NCBI RefSeq assembly: GCF_004342445.1 | Contig: NZ_SLWW01000006.1 | Coordinates: 124,001 to 188,000 of the forward strand | Direction of reading: 5' to 3' | Source of the DNA: Rhodovulum euryhalinum | GTDB lineage: Bacteria > Pseudomonadota > Alphaproteobacteria > Rhodobacterales > Rhodobacteraceae | Length of the DNA stretch: 64,000 bases | In this document: piece by piece, positions 26,905 through 35,026 of the stretch | How the letters are laid out: each line of letters opens with the position of its first letter | How positions within the stretch are numbered: the stretch's first letter is position 1 | The notes under the pieces: model-generated | What the model was told of the DNA's origin: nothing | Seen by the model: the letters and a program-made list of their open reading frames with translations, nothing else | The model's database searches: none | Translations under genes and position numbers: made by a program

Positions 26905-27506
26905 CGCTGTCGGTCTATTTCGTGACGCCGGACGGGGTGTCGGACGCACTGGTTCTGGCCGCCGCGCGCGGTGGGGCGACGGCGGTGCAACTGCGCGACA
27001 AGTGCGCAAGCGATGCGGCGATGATCGCGCAGGCCCGGCGCCTCAAGGCGCAGCTTGCACCGCTGGGCGTGCCGCTGATCGTCAACGACCGGCTGCCGGT
27101 GGCGCTGGCGGCCGGGGCGGACGGGCTGCATATCGGCCAGTCCGATGGCGACCCGGCCCGGATGCGCGCCGCGCTGGGACCGGACGCGATCCTTGGCCTG
27201 TCCATCGAGACCGAAGCACAGCTTGCGGCCGTGCCGCCGGGGATCGTCGACTACCTGGGAGTGGGCCCGGTGCGTGCGACCGCTACCAAGCCCGACCACG
27301 CCACGCCGCTGGGGCTGGACGGGCTTGCCCGGATCGTGGCCGCCGCCGCGGTGCCTGCGGTCGCCATCGGCGGGGTGGGCGCGGCGGACATTTCCGCGCT
27401 GAAGGCCGCGGGCTGCGCGGGCATCGCCGTCGTCTCGACCATCGCCGCGGCGCCCGATCCCGGGGCCGCCGCGCATGAACTTGCCCTTGCATGGAGGCAC
27501 GCATGA
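26901..27506 (+). CDS. thiE: Thiamine-phosphate synthase
   Basis: The protein has 201 residues and is a TIM barrel joining hydroxymethylpyrimidine diphosphate with thiazole phosphate. Motifs: VQLRDKCASD near the start, the substrate loop VNDRLPVALAAGADGLHIGQ, YLGVGPVRATATKPDH and the phosphate-binding VAIGGVG. The ATG overlaps the thiM stop (ATGA), and its own stop overlaps thiD. Confidence 0.95.
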   Translation: MTLSVYFVTPDGVSDALVLAAARGGATAVQLRDKCASDAAMIAQARRLKAQLAPLGVPLIVNDRLPVALAAGADGLHIGQSDGDPARMRAALGPDAILGLSIETEAQLAAVPPGIVDYLGVGPVRATATKPDHATPLGLDGLARIVAAAAVPAVAIGGVGAADISALKAAGCAGIAVVSTIAAAPDPGAAAHELALAWRHA

Positions 27507-28300
27507 TCCCCAACATCCTGTCCATCGCCGGTTCGGACCCCTCGGGCGGGGCGGGCATCCAGGCCGATCTGAAGGCCATCGGTGCGAATGGCGGCTATGG
27601 CATGGCGGCGATCACCGGGCTGACCGTGCAGAACACCCAAGGGGTGCAGGCCGCCGAACCGGTCGATCCGGGCCTTGTCGCGGCGCAGGTCGAGGCGGTG
27701 TTCGAAGATATCCGGGTGGACGCCGTCAAGATCGGCATGCTGGGCTCGGCCGCGATCGTGCGGGCGGTGGCGGGCGTGCTGGCGGCGCGCGGCGTGCCGG
27801 TGGTGCTGGACCCGGTGATGGTGGCCAAGGGGGGCGACCGGCTGTTGGCGGCGGACGCGGTGGCGGCGCTGTGCGAGGCGCTTGTGCCCCTTGCCACGGT
27901 CATCACCCCGAACCTGCCCGAGGCCGCCGACCTGCTGGGCCAGCCCGAGGCGCGCACGCGGGATGGGATGGAGCGGCAGGCCGGGGCGCTGCTGGCGCTG
28001 GGCTGCGCTACGGTTCTGTTGAAGGGCGGGCATCTGGGCGAAGATGACAGCCCCGACCTGTTCCTTTCAGCCGACCGGTGCGTGTGGCTGGATGCGCCGC
28101 GGGTCCAGACTCGAAACACCCACGGGACAGGCTGCACCCTGTCCGCGGCGCTGGCCACGCATCTCGCCACGCTGGGCGATCCGCTGGCCGCGGCACGGGC
28201 GGCCAAGGCCTATACGCTGGCTGCGATCCGCGCAGCGGGCGGATTGGCGGTGGGGCAGGGGCAGGGTCCGACGGACCATTTCTTCGCGCTGCGCCGGTGA
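27503..28300 (+). CDS. thiD: Hydroxymethylpyrimidine (phosphate) kinase
   Basis: The protein has 265 residues in the ribokinase fold. The N-terminus IAGSDPSGGAGIQADLKA binds the pyrimidine, DPVMVAKGG lies mid-protein, and the anion hole is THGTGCTLSAA near the C-terminus. I chose ATG 27503 (GGAGG six bases upstream, ATGA overlap with thiE) over ATG 27491. With thiM and thiE it covers salvage of both thiamine halves. No thiC or thiG is present in this operon. Confidence 0.94.
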   Translation: MIPNILSIAGSDPSGGAGIQADLKAIGANGGYGMAAITGLTVQNTQGVQAAEPVDPGLVAAQVEAVFEDIRVDAVKIGMLGSAAIVRAVAGVLAARGVPVVLDPVMVAKGGDRLLAADAVAALCEALVPLATVITPNLPEAADLLGQPEARTRDGMERQAGALLALGCATVLLKGGHLGEDDSPDLFLSADRCVWLDAPRVQTRNTHGTGCTLSAALATHLATLGDPLAAARAAKAYTLAAIRAAGGLAVGQGQGPTDHFFALRR

Positions 28301-28306
28301 TCGGGG

Positions 28307-28338
28307 CGCGCGGCCGGGGCGGGTTTCCCGGCCGCGCG
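28307..28338 (+). terminator. Strong GC hairpin after thiD
   Basis: CGCGCGGCCGGG (28307-28318) and CCCGGCCGCGCG (28327-28338) form a perfect 12-bp stem with an eight-base loop, six bases after the thiD stop. No U-tract follows, so termination may be weak or factor-dependent. It separates the thiamine operon from the sulfate operon. Confidence 0.6.
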
Positions 28339-28492
28339 GCAGGCCAAAGGCCAGTATGCGGGCATCGGCGGGGTTTTCGGGCGGACGTTTCGCGTTCTGG
28401 CCCGCAGGCTGCGCCAACGTCCCTTTTTGCCGCCCCTTATGGTCTTGGAGGGGGAAATTATCCTATATTGGGCGCAGCTTGTGAGGTGCCCG

Positions 28493-29866
28493 ATGAAATA
28501 TTTCCCGATCTTCCTGCGTGTCGCCGGTTTGCGTGTCGCCGTTTCGGGCGGTGGTGCGGCGGCGGTGGCGAAACTCCGGCTGCTGCTGAAGACCGAGGCA
28601 CGGATCGAGGTCTATGCCGAAACCGCCGATCCCCTGATTGCCAGTTGGGCCGCCGAAGGGCGCCTGAGGCTTGTCCCGCGCGCAATCGGTGCGGCGGACC
28701 TGCCGGGCCTGCGGCTTGTCTATGCCGCCAACGAGGACGCGGCCGAGGATGGCCGCGTTGCCGCGCTGGCCGCCGAGGCGGGGGTGCCGTTCAACATCGT
28801 GGACAACCTCGAGGCCAGCGCCTTCCTGACGCCCGCACTGGTCGACCGCGATCCGCTGGTGATCGCGATCGGCACCGAGGGTGCCGGGCCGGTGCTGGCG
28901 CGCAAGATCAAGGCGCTGCTTGAGGAACGCCTGCCCGCCGGCATCGGCGATGCGCTGCGGGCGGCCAAGGCGCTGCGCCCCGCGGCCGAGGCGCTGCTCC
29001 CGGGCCGCGCGCGGCGCGCGTTCTGGAGTGCCGTGTTCGACCGGGCGCTGGCGGGCGACGCCGCGCCCGGGGCGGCGCCGCTGCTCGACGCCCATCTCGA
29101 CCGCGCCCCCGCGCCGGGCCGGGTGCTGTTCGTCGGTGCCGGGCCGGGCGATCCGGACGAACTGACATTGCGTGCCCGCCGCGCGCTGGATGCGGCCGAT
29201 GTGGTGATCCATGACCGGCTGGTGCCGCAGCCGATTCTGGAACTGGCCCGGCGCGAGGCCGAGATCGTCGAGGCGGGTAAGACCGGCTTTGGCCCGTCCA
29301 CGCCGCAAGACGCGATCAATCGCCTGATCGTGGAGCGCGCAAGGGCCGGTGCGCTGGTGGTGCGGCTGAAGGCGGGCGATCCCGGCGTCTTCGGGCGGCT
29401 GGACGAGGAAATTGCCGCCTGCGAGGCGGCCGGGCTCGACTGGTCGATCCTGCCCGGGATCACCGCGGCCTCGGCCGCGGCGGCAAGCCTTGGGCAAAGC
29501 CTCACGCGCCGGGGCCGGAATTCCGAACTGCGGGTCATTACGGGACAGGATGTCGAGGGCCTGGCCGATCACGACTGGGCTGCATTGGCCCGGCCGGGGG
29601 CGGTGGCCGCAATCTACATGGGCAAGCGTGCGGCGCGGTTCATCCAGGGGCGGCTGATGATGCATGGCGCGGACCCCGCGACACCGGTCAGCGTGGTCGA
29701 GAACGCGGGCCGCCCGGGCGAGCGGATCGTGGCCACGCGGCTGGGCGCGATGGCCGCGGATCTGGCCGCGGCCGATCTGCGCGGCCCGGCGGTCATCATG
29801 CTGGGCCTTGCCCCCCGCGCCGTGGCCGCGCTGGCCTCCGCACCGCTGAGCGAGGCCGCCAGATGA
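28493..29866 (+). CDS. cysG: Siroheme synthase
   Basis: The protein has 457 residues and three activities. The N-terminal part is precorrin-2 dehydrogenase/ferrochelatase (GGGAAAVAKLRLLL NAD-binding turn near residue 17). The C-terminal ~250 residues are uroporphyrinogen-III methyltransferase, with VLFVGAGPGDPDELT, VVRLKAGDPGVFGR and LPGITAASAAAA. I start at MKYFPIFLRVAG (28493, GAGGTG upstream); an upstream start would add a stretch unlike the family. An AT-rich block (28455-28469, AAATTATCCTATATT) just upstream probably holds the promoter of the cys operon. Siroheme is needed by the reductase encoded two genes downstream. Confidence 0.94.
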   Translation: MKYFPIFLRVAGLRVAVSGGGAAAVAKLRLLLKTEARIEVYAETADPLIASWAAEGRLRLVPRAIGAADLPGLRLVYAANEDAAEDGRVAALAAEAGVPFNIVDNLEASAFLTPALVDRDPLVIAIGTEGAGPVLARKIKALLEERLPAGIGDALRAAKALRPAAEALLPGRARRAFWSAVFDRALAGDAAPGAAPLLDAHLDRAPAPGRVLFVGAGPGDPDELTLRARRALDAADVVIHDRLVPQPILELARREAEIVEAGKTGFGPSTPQDAINRLIVERARAGALVVRLKAGDPGVFGRLDEEIAACEAAGLDWSILPGITAASAAAASLGQSLTRRGRNSELRVITGQDVEGLADHDWAALARPGAVAAIYMGKRAARFIQGRLMMHGADPATPVSVVENAGRPGERIVATRLGAMAADLAAADLRGPAVIMLGLAPRAVAALASAPLSEAAR

Positions 29867-30162
29867 GCCGGATCGTCCTGCCCGTCGTTGTGACCGCCAA
29901 CGACCTGTTCGACGGCGACCCGGTCTGGCTGACGCCCGGGGGCAACTGGTCGCGGTCGCTGGCGGACGCCGAGGTGATCGGCGAGGCCGGTCTTGCCGAG
30001 ACCCGGCTTGCCGCAGCCGTGGCACAGGCGAACCGCGTGGTCGGCGCCTATCTCGCGGGCGTCCGGCCTGGCCCCTTTGGACCCTGCCCGGTCGAGTTCC
30101 GCGAGAGACTCCGCGTTCGCGGCCCCGCGATCCTGACATCCGGCCTGTGTGCCGCCGAGTGA
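29863..30162 (+). CDS. DUF2849 domain protein
   Basis: The protein has 99 residues and matches the DUF2849 pattern seen between cysG and the sulfite reductase gene in many alphaproteobacteria: VVVTANDLFDGDPVWLTPGGNWSRSLADAEVI at the start, and a closing RGPAILTSGL-type segment. Its ATG overlaps the cysG stop (ATGA). The function is unknown. Conserved placement suggests support of sulfite reductase assembly or electron supply, which is inference. Confidence 0.85.
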   Translation: MSRIVLPVVVTANDLFDGDPVWLTPGGNWSRSLADAEVIGEAGLAETRLAAAVAQANRVVGAYLAGVRPGPFGPCPVEFRERLRVRGPAILTSGLCAAE

Positions 30163-30180
30163 CCCATCCGAGGTAAAGCG

Positions 30181-31836
30181 ATGTATGCCTATGCCGAGTT
30201 CGACGAGGATTTCGTCCGCGCCCGCGTGCGCCAGTTCCGTGACCAGGTGGAACGCCGGATCGACGGCCGCCTGACCGAGGACGAGTTCAAGCCGCTGCGC
30301 CTGATGAACGGGCTCTACCTGCAACTGCATGCCTACATGCTGCGGGTGGCGATCCCTTATGGCACGCTGAATTCCCGGCAGATGCGCCAGCTTGCGATGG
30401 TCGCAGACCGTTGGGACCGGGGCTATGGCCATTTCACGACGCGCCAGAACATCCAGTTCAACTGGCCCAGACTGCGCGACGTGCCCGACATGCTGGACGC
30501 GCTGGCCGATGTGGGCATGCACGCGATCCAGACCTCGGGGAACTGCGTGCGCAACGTCACCGCCGATCCTTTCGCCGGCGCCGCCGCCGACGAGATCGCC
30601 GATCCGCGGCCCTATGCGGAACTCTTGCGGCAATGGTCCACCGACCACCCCGAGTTCCAGTTCCTGCCGCGCAAGTTCAAGATCGCGATCACTGGTGCGG
30701 AAGAGGACAGGGCGGTAACGCGCGCCCATGACATCGGGCTGCGGCTGCTGCGGCAGGGGGGCGAGACCGGGTTCGAGGTCAGTATCGGCGGCGGACTTGG
30801 CCGGACGCCGATGCTGGGCCGGGTGATCCGCGCCTTCCTGCCCGAGGCGGACCTGCTGCCCTATGTCGAGGCAATCCTTGGTGTCTACAACCGGCTGGGG
30901 CGACGGGACAACAAGTACAAGGCCCGGATCAAGATCGCCGTCCACGAGATGGGGCTTGAGACCCTGCGCGAGCTGGTCGAGGCGCGGTTCGTGAAGACGC
31001 GGGCCGAGTTCGGCGGTGCCGACCGGGCGATGCTGGCCGGGATTGCCGGTCATTTTGCCCCGCCTGCCTCTTGCCATGGGCCCGAGACGATCCCGCCGGG
31101 CAGCCCGGCCTTCCGTGCCTGGTGCGACACCAATCTGACCCGGCACCGGCGGGCGGACCACGCCATCGTCACCGTCTCGCTCAAGACGCCGGGGCAGGTG
31201 CCGGGGGACGTCACGGCGGCGCAGATGCGCGTGCTCGCCGATCTGGCCGAGCGGTATGGCCATGACGACCTGCGGATCAGCCACCGCCAGAACGTGGTCC
31301 TGCCCCATGTGCGCAAGGCCGACCTGCCCGCGGTCTTCGAGGCGCTGGCGGGCGCGGGGCTGGCGGCGGCCAATGCGGGGCTTGTCTCGGACATCATCGC
31401 CTGCCCGGGGCTCGACTACTGCGCGTTGGCCACGGCACGCTCGATCCCGGTGGCGCAGCGGATCGCGTTGCGGTTCGAGGCGTTGAAGCTGGAACACGAG
31501 GTCGGGCCGCTCAGGCTGAACATCTCGGGCTGCATAAACGCCTGCGGGCATCATCACGTGGCCGATATCGGCATCCTCGGGCTGGAACGGGCGGGCGTCG
31601 AGACCTACCAGATGACGCTGGGCGGCGATCCGACCGTGACGGCGGCGATCGGCGAGCGCACCGGGCCGGGCTTTTCCTCGGACGAGATCGTGGGCGCGGT
31701 CGAGCGGATCGTTCTGGCCTATCTCGACCTGCGCCGGGATGCCGAGGAGACCTTTGCCGAGGTGTTCCGCCGGGTCGGGCTGGGACCGTTCCAGCAGGTG
31801 CTCTACGAGGGTGGGGAGGCGACGGATGCGGCTTGA
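30181..31836 (+). CDS. cysI: Assimilatory sulfite (nitrite/sulfite) reductase
   Basis: The protein has 551 residues and two ferredoxin-like/siroheme repeats. The [4Fe-4S]-siroheme ligands are intact: Cys408 and Cys414 in CPGLDYCALA, and Cys451 and Cys455 in SGCINACGHHHVADIG. GYGHFTTRQNIQFNW is the first-repeat signature. GAGGT lies before ATG 30181. Context (cysG, cysH, DUF934) favours reduction of sulfite to sulfide. It overlaps cysH by 11 bases. Confidence 0.93.
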   Translation: MYAYAEFDEDFVRARVRQFRDQVERRIDGRLTEDEFKPLRLMNGLYLQLHAYMLRVAIPYGTLNSRQMRQLAMVADRWDRGYGHFTTRQNIQFNWPRLRDVPDMLDALADVGMHAIQTSGNCVRNVTADPFAGAAADEIADPRPYAELLRQWSTDHPEFQFLPRKFKIAITGAEEDRAVTRAHDIGLRLLRQGGETGFEVSIGGGLGRTPMLGRVIRAFLPEADLLPYVEAILGVYNRLGRRDNKYKARIKIAVHEMGLETLRELVEARFVKTRAEFGGADRAMLAGIAGHFAPPASCHGPETIPPGSPAFRAWCDTNLTRHRRADHAIVTVSLKTPGQVPGDVTAAQMRVLADLAERYGHDDLRISHRQNVVLPHVRKADLPAVFEALAGAGLAAANAGLVSDIIACPGLDYCALATARSIPVAQRIALRFEALKLEHEVGPLRLNISGCINACGHHHVADIGILGLERAGVETYQMTLGGDPTVTAAIGERTGPGFSSDEIVGAVERIVLAYLDLRRDAEETFAEVFRRVGLGPFQQVLYEGGEATDAA

Positions 31837-32575
31837 GGCGGTGTTCGATCCGGTCGAGGCCAAGGCGGCGGCGCTGAACGCGCGGCTGGAGGGGGCCGCG
31901 CCCGAGGCCGTTCTGGCGCGCGCGCTGGACGATTTCGCCGGGCGCATCGCGCTGGTCTCGTCCTTCGGGGCCGAGTCGGTCGTCCTGTTGCACATGGTCT
32001 CGCGTATCGACCGCGGGCTGCCGGTGCTGTTCCTCGACACCGAGATGCTGTTCCCCGAGACGCTTGCCTACCAGCGCGAGGTCGCGGATGCGCTGGGCCT
32101 GACCGACGTGCGGGCAGTGCGGCCCGATCCGAAGACGCTGGCCGCGGCCGACCCGCAGGCGGCGCTGCACCTGCAAGACCCCGATGCCTGCTGCGCGCTG
32201 CGCAAGACCCGGCCGCTCGACGCGGCGCTTGGGGGCTTTGACGCCTGGATCACCGGGCGCAAGCGGCACCAGACCGGGGCGCGATCGGGGCTTTCGCTGG
32301 TCGAGGCGGATGCGGGCGGACGGATCAAGATCAACCCGCTGGCGCACTGGTCGGGCGAGGACGTGCGCCGTTACATCGAGGTGCACGCGCTGCCCCGGCA
32401 CCCGCTTGTCGGGCGCGGCTATCCCTCCATCGGTTGTACGCCCTGCACCAGCCCCGTGGCCCCCGGCGAAAGCCCGCGGGCCGGGCGCTGGCGCGGGCGG
32501 GACAAGGAAGAATGTGGCATCCATTTCGAGGGCGGGCGCGTGGTGCGCCGCCTGCGTGCGGGAGGGGCGGGATGA
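31826..32575 (+). CDS. cysH: Adenylyl-sulfate (APS) reductase
   Basis: The protein has 249 residues and is a PP-loop enzyme reducing activated sulfate to sulfite (SSFGAESVVLLHMV P-loop region). Cys122-Cys123 (CCALRK) and Cys204/Cys207 (GCTPC) are the [4Fe-4S] ligands that mark the APS-type rather than the PAPS-type enzyme. The catalytic Cys230 sits in the C-terminal EECGIH motif. I start at 31826 with GGAGG upstream, inside the cysI gene end. An earlier in-frame start at 31739 would overlap cysI heavily with an Arg-rich leader. Confidence 0.93.
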   Translation: MRLEAVFDPVEAKAAALNARLEGAAPEAVLARALDDFAGRIALVSSFGAESVVLLHMVSRIDRGLPVLFLDTEMLFPETLAYQREVADALGLTDVRAVRPDPKTLAAADPQAALHLQDPDACCALRKTRPLDAALGGFDAWITGRKRHQTGARSGLSLVEADAGGRIKINPLAHWSGEDVRRYIEVHALPRHPLVGRGYPSIGCTPCTSPVAPGESPRAGRWRGRDKEECGIHFEGGRVVRRLRAGGAG

Positions 32576-33012
32576 CCGGGGCCGGCGGCAGCATCATCGT
32601 GACCGATGCGGGATTTGCCGTGCCCGTGCCGGGTGAGAGGTTCGTACCGCTTGCAATACTCGGCGAGGCCACGCCGCGCGCGGTCGATCTGGCCCCGGAG
32701 GACGATCCGGCGGCGCTTGCGCCGCTCCTGCACGCCATCGCCGCGATCCGGATCGCGTTTCCCGTGTTCTCGGACGGGCGTGGCTTCAGCCTTGCGCGCG
32801 ATCTCAGGCGGATGGGCTTTCGCGGGCGGCTACGCGCCGCCGGGCACCTGATCGCCGACCAGTACCCGCTGGCGCGGGCCTGCGGTTTCGATGAGGTCGA
32901 GATCGGCGCCGAACTTGCCGCGCGCCAGCCCGAGGCCGACTGGCGGTGCGCCGCCTGTCGCGGGCGCGGGTATCTGGACCGGATAAAGGGGCCGGAGCCG
33001 AATCCCGGCTGA
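32572..33012 (+). CDS. DUF934 domain protein
   Basis: The protein has 146 residues with the family core FSDGRGFSLARDLRRMGFRGRLRAAG followed by DQYPLARACGFDEVEI. DUF934 proteins close alphaproteobacterial sulfate-reduction operons; some annotations treat them as electron donors or oxidoreductase-like, without firm proof. It starts within the cysH stop (ATGA) after GGAGGGG. The C-terminus adds a CAAC-type Cys pair (RCAACRGRGYL) that could bind metal. Confidence 0.85.
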   Translation: MTGAGGSIIVTDAGFAVPVPGERFVPLAILGEATPRAVDLAPEDDPAALAPLLHAIAAIRIAFPVFSDGRGFSLARDLRRMGFRGRLRAAGHLIADQYPLARACGFDEVEIGAELAARQPEADWRCAACRGRGYLDRIKGPEPNPG

Positions 33013-33099
33013 GGTCTGTGCGCACCTGGTGCGCGCGCCTTCGCCAGCGCGGGGCGCCGGGTGTGCGGTAACGTTGCGCGCGGTCTTTTTCTTTTGCTA

Positions 33100-33116
33100 T
33101 CCTCCCTGCGGGAGGA
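33100..33116 (+). promoter_or_regulatory. Hairpin hiding the ribosome site of the response regulator
   Basis: TCCTCCC (33100-33106) and GGGAGGA (33110-33116) are a perfect 7-bp inverted repeat with a TGC loop. The right arm is the Shine-Dalgarno sequence for ATG 33124, so folding would block translation. The same arrangement could simply be chance in GC-rich DNA. Confidence 0.5.
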
Positions 33117-33123
33117 CTTTCAG

Positions 33124-33858
33124 ATGGACCACGACCCGGTTGCGCCAGCCGCCAGCCGAATCCGCTCGATCCTTGTGATCGACGATCACCCGCTCTACAG
33201 CGACGCGCTTTCGATGGCGCTGCGCCATGTTTTCGACGACAGCACGATCCGCAGTGCCACGTCGCTGGGCGAGGGGCTTGCCCAACTGGGCCCCGGGTTC
33301 AGCCCGGACCTGGTGATGCTGGATCTCAAGCTGCCCGATGTGACCGGGATCAGCGGTTTTCTGCGGCTCAGGGAACGTATTCCCGATGTGCCGGTGCTGG
33401 TGATCTCGGCGCTGACTTCGGTCGAGGTCGTCCATGCTCTGATGGACGCGGGCGCGGCGGGCTTTATCCCGAAGGATGCCGAGACACATGAACTGAAAAT
33501 CGCGTTGATCGAGATCCGCTCGGGCCGGCGCTATCTGCCGCCCGCCTATCGCGCGGCCGGCCGGGGGGCGGGGGCCGGTGCGCGCCTGCCCTCGGTGCAG
33601 GAGGTCGGTCAGCGGATCGCGGAACTGACCCCTCAGCAGGCCCGCATCATGAAGCTGATCTGCGCGGGCAAGCCGAACAAGCAGATCGCGCACGAACTTT
33701 CGCTGGCCGAGGCCACGGTCAAGGCGCATATCACGGCGCTGTTGCGCCGGCTGGGTGTGCAGAACCGCACCCAAGCGGCGGTGCTGGTGGAAAGTGCCAA
33801 TCTCGACATCGGAACGGGGCTGGGCGACGCGGACGCCCGCGCCTTCCTCAGCCAGTAG
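33124..33858 (+). CDS. LuxR/NarL-type response regulator
   Basis: The protein has 244 residues. A receiver domain (VIDDHPLYSDALS, phospho-acceptor Asp67 in MLDLKLPD, Lys in IPKDAE) is followed by a Gly/Ala linker. The C-terminal HTH has the LuxR pattern (LTPQQARIMKLICAGKPNKQIAHELSLAEATVKAHI). The start at 33124 is set by GGGAGGA; an upstream GTG at 33061 would overlap that site. Position before a FIST protein and a soluble hybrid kinase at the head of a methanol/formaldehyde island suggests a FlhR/RfdR-like regulator. That identity is inferred, not proven. Confidence 0.88.
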   Translation: MDHDPVAPAASRIRSILVIDDHPLYSDALSMALRHVFDDSTIRSATSLGEGLAQLGPGFSPDLVMLDLKLPDVTGISGFLRLRERIPDVPVLVISALTSVEVVHALMDAGAAGFIPKDAETHELKIALIEIRSGRRYLPPAYRAAGRGAGAGARLPSVQEVGQRIAELTPQQARIMKLICAGKPNKQIAHELSLAEATVKAHITALLRRLGVQNRTQAAVLVESANLDIGTGLGDADARAFLSQ

Positions 33859-33868
33859 GGCCGAGGCC

Positions 33869-35026
33869 ATGCTGGACATGCGCGACAGGCCCGGGGCGGT
33901 GGGCGTGGGATTGTCCCGCGCCGACACCCCGGGCGAGGCGGTTCGCGAGGCCGCCGCGCAGCTTGACCTTGCGCAAAGCAGCTTTGTTCTGGTCTTCGTG
34001 CCCGAAAGGCTGGCGCTCGACCCGCTGGCGGAGGCGCTGCGCGTGACGCTGGCCGGGCTGCCGGTCTTCGGCTGCACCACGGCGGGACAGATCACCCCCG
34101 AGGGCTATGAAGACGACGCGCTGATGATGCTGGCCTTCCCGCGGGCGCATTTCCGCTGTGCGAGCATGCTGATCCGGCCGTTGGGCCCCTGCTCGATCGA
34201 GCAGGTCTCGGCCGATGCGCGCAGGCTTGCCGCGCAGTTCTCACATTCTGCGCATTGGAACCGCCTGGCCCTGATCTTTGCCGATGGGCTGTCCAAGCAG
34301 GAGGACATGCTGGTTGCCGCGCTGGCCGCGGGGCTTGACGATCTGCCGGTGTTCGGCGGCTCGGCCGGGGACGGGCTGAACTTTCGCCGCACGGCAGTGT
34401 TCCAGAACGGCGCCTTTCACAGCGACGCGGCGCTGTTGATCCTGCTGGAAACCGACCTTGCGTTCACCGGACTCGGCTTTGACCATTTCCTGCCGACCGA
34501 ACACCTTATGGTGGTGACCGACGCGATCCCCGAGGAACGGCTGGTGCTCGAACTGAACGGCGCCCCCGCGGCCCGGGAATACGCCCGCCTTGTCGGCTGC
34601 CCGGTCGAGGACCTGTCGCCCGAGATCTTTGCCGAACACCCCGTTTTGGTCCGCAACAACAGCCTCACCCATGTCCGCGCGATCCAGAAGGTGACCGACT
34701 CGGGCGCGCTTGCCTTTCTGTCGGCGATCGACGACGGGCTGTTGCTGACGCTGGGCCAGGGCCAGGAAATCCTGCGCACCCTGGACGAGGGGCTCGACGT
34801 CACCGACGAGGCGGGCAGGCCGCCGGATTTCATCCTCGGCTTCGATTGCGTGCTGAGAAAGCTGGAAATCGGGCAGAAGCAATTGACCGGCAAGGTGTCC
34901 GAGATCCTGCGGGCCCGCCGGGTGCTGGGCTTCAACACCTATGGCGAGCAGCATTGCGGGGTGCATGTGAACCAGACTTTCGTTGGCGTCGCCTTCTTCG
35001 AGAAACGGCCGCGGGTGCTGGGATGA
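33869..35026 (+). CDS. FIST domain signal-sensing protein
   Basis: The protein has 385 residues. The FIST N domain (residues ~25-210, with VFGCTTAGQITPEGYEDDALM and DLPVFGGSAGDGLNF) and the C-terminal FIST domain (GFDCVLRKLEI, VLGFNTYGEQHCGVHVNQTF) are clear. FIST domains are predicted small-ligand sensors. Its last codons overlap the kinase start (ATGA), so sensor and kinase are co-translated. No signal peptide or membrane segment is seen. A ligand such as a formaldehyde adduct is a guess from context. The start could also be ATG 33878. Confidence 0.88.
   Translation: MLDMRDRPGAVGVGLSRADTPGEAVREAAAQLDLAQSSFVLVFVPERLALDPLAEALRVTLAGLPVFGCTTAGQITPEGYEDDALMMLAFPRAHFRCASMLIRPLGPCSIEQVSADARRLAAQFSHSAHWNRLALIFADGLSKQEDMLVAALAAGLDDLPVFGGSAGDGLNFRRTAVFQNGAFHSDAALLILLETDLAFTGLGFDHFLPTEHLMVVTDAIPEERLVLELNGAPAAREYARLVGCPVEDLSPEIFAEHPVLVRNNSLTHVRAIQKVTDSGALAFLSAIDDGLLLTLGQGQEILRTLDEGLDVTDEAGRPPDFILGFDCVLRKLEIGQKQLTGKVSEILRARRVLGFNTYGEQHCGVHVNQTFVGVAFFEKRPRVLG

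Noticed and set aside
29614-32040. 808-codon minus-strand reading
   Set aside because: It covers cysG, cysI and cysH on the other strand and has no recognisable domain.
33061-33123. Upstream GTG start for the response regulator
   Set aside because: The strong GGGAGGA site eight bases before ATG 33124 lies inside that extension, so translation most likely begins at 33124.
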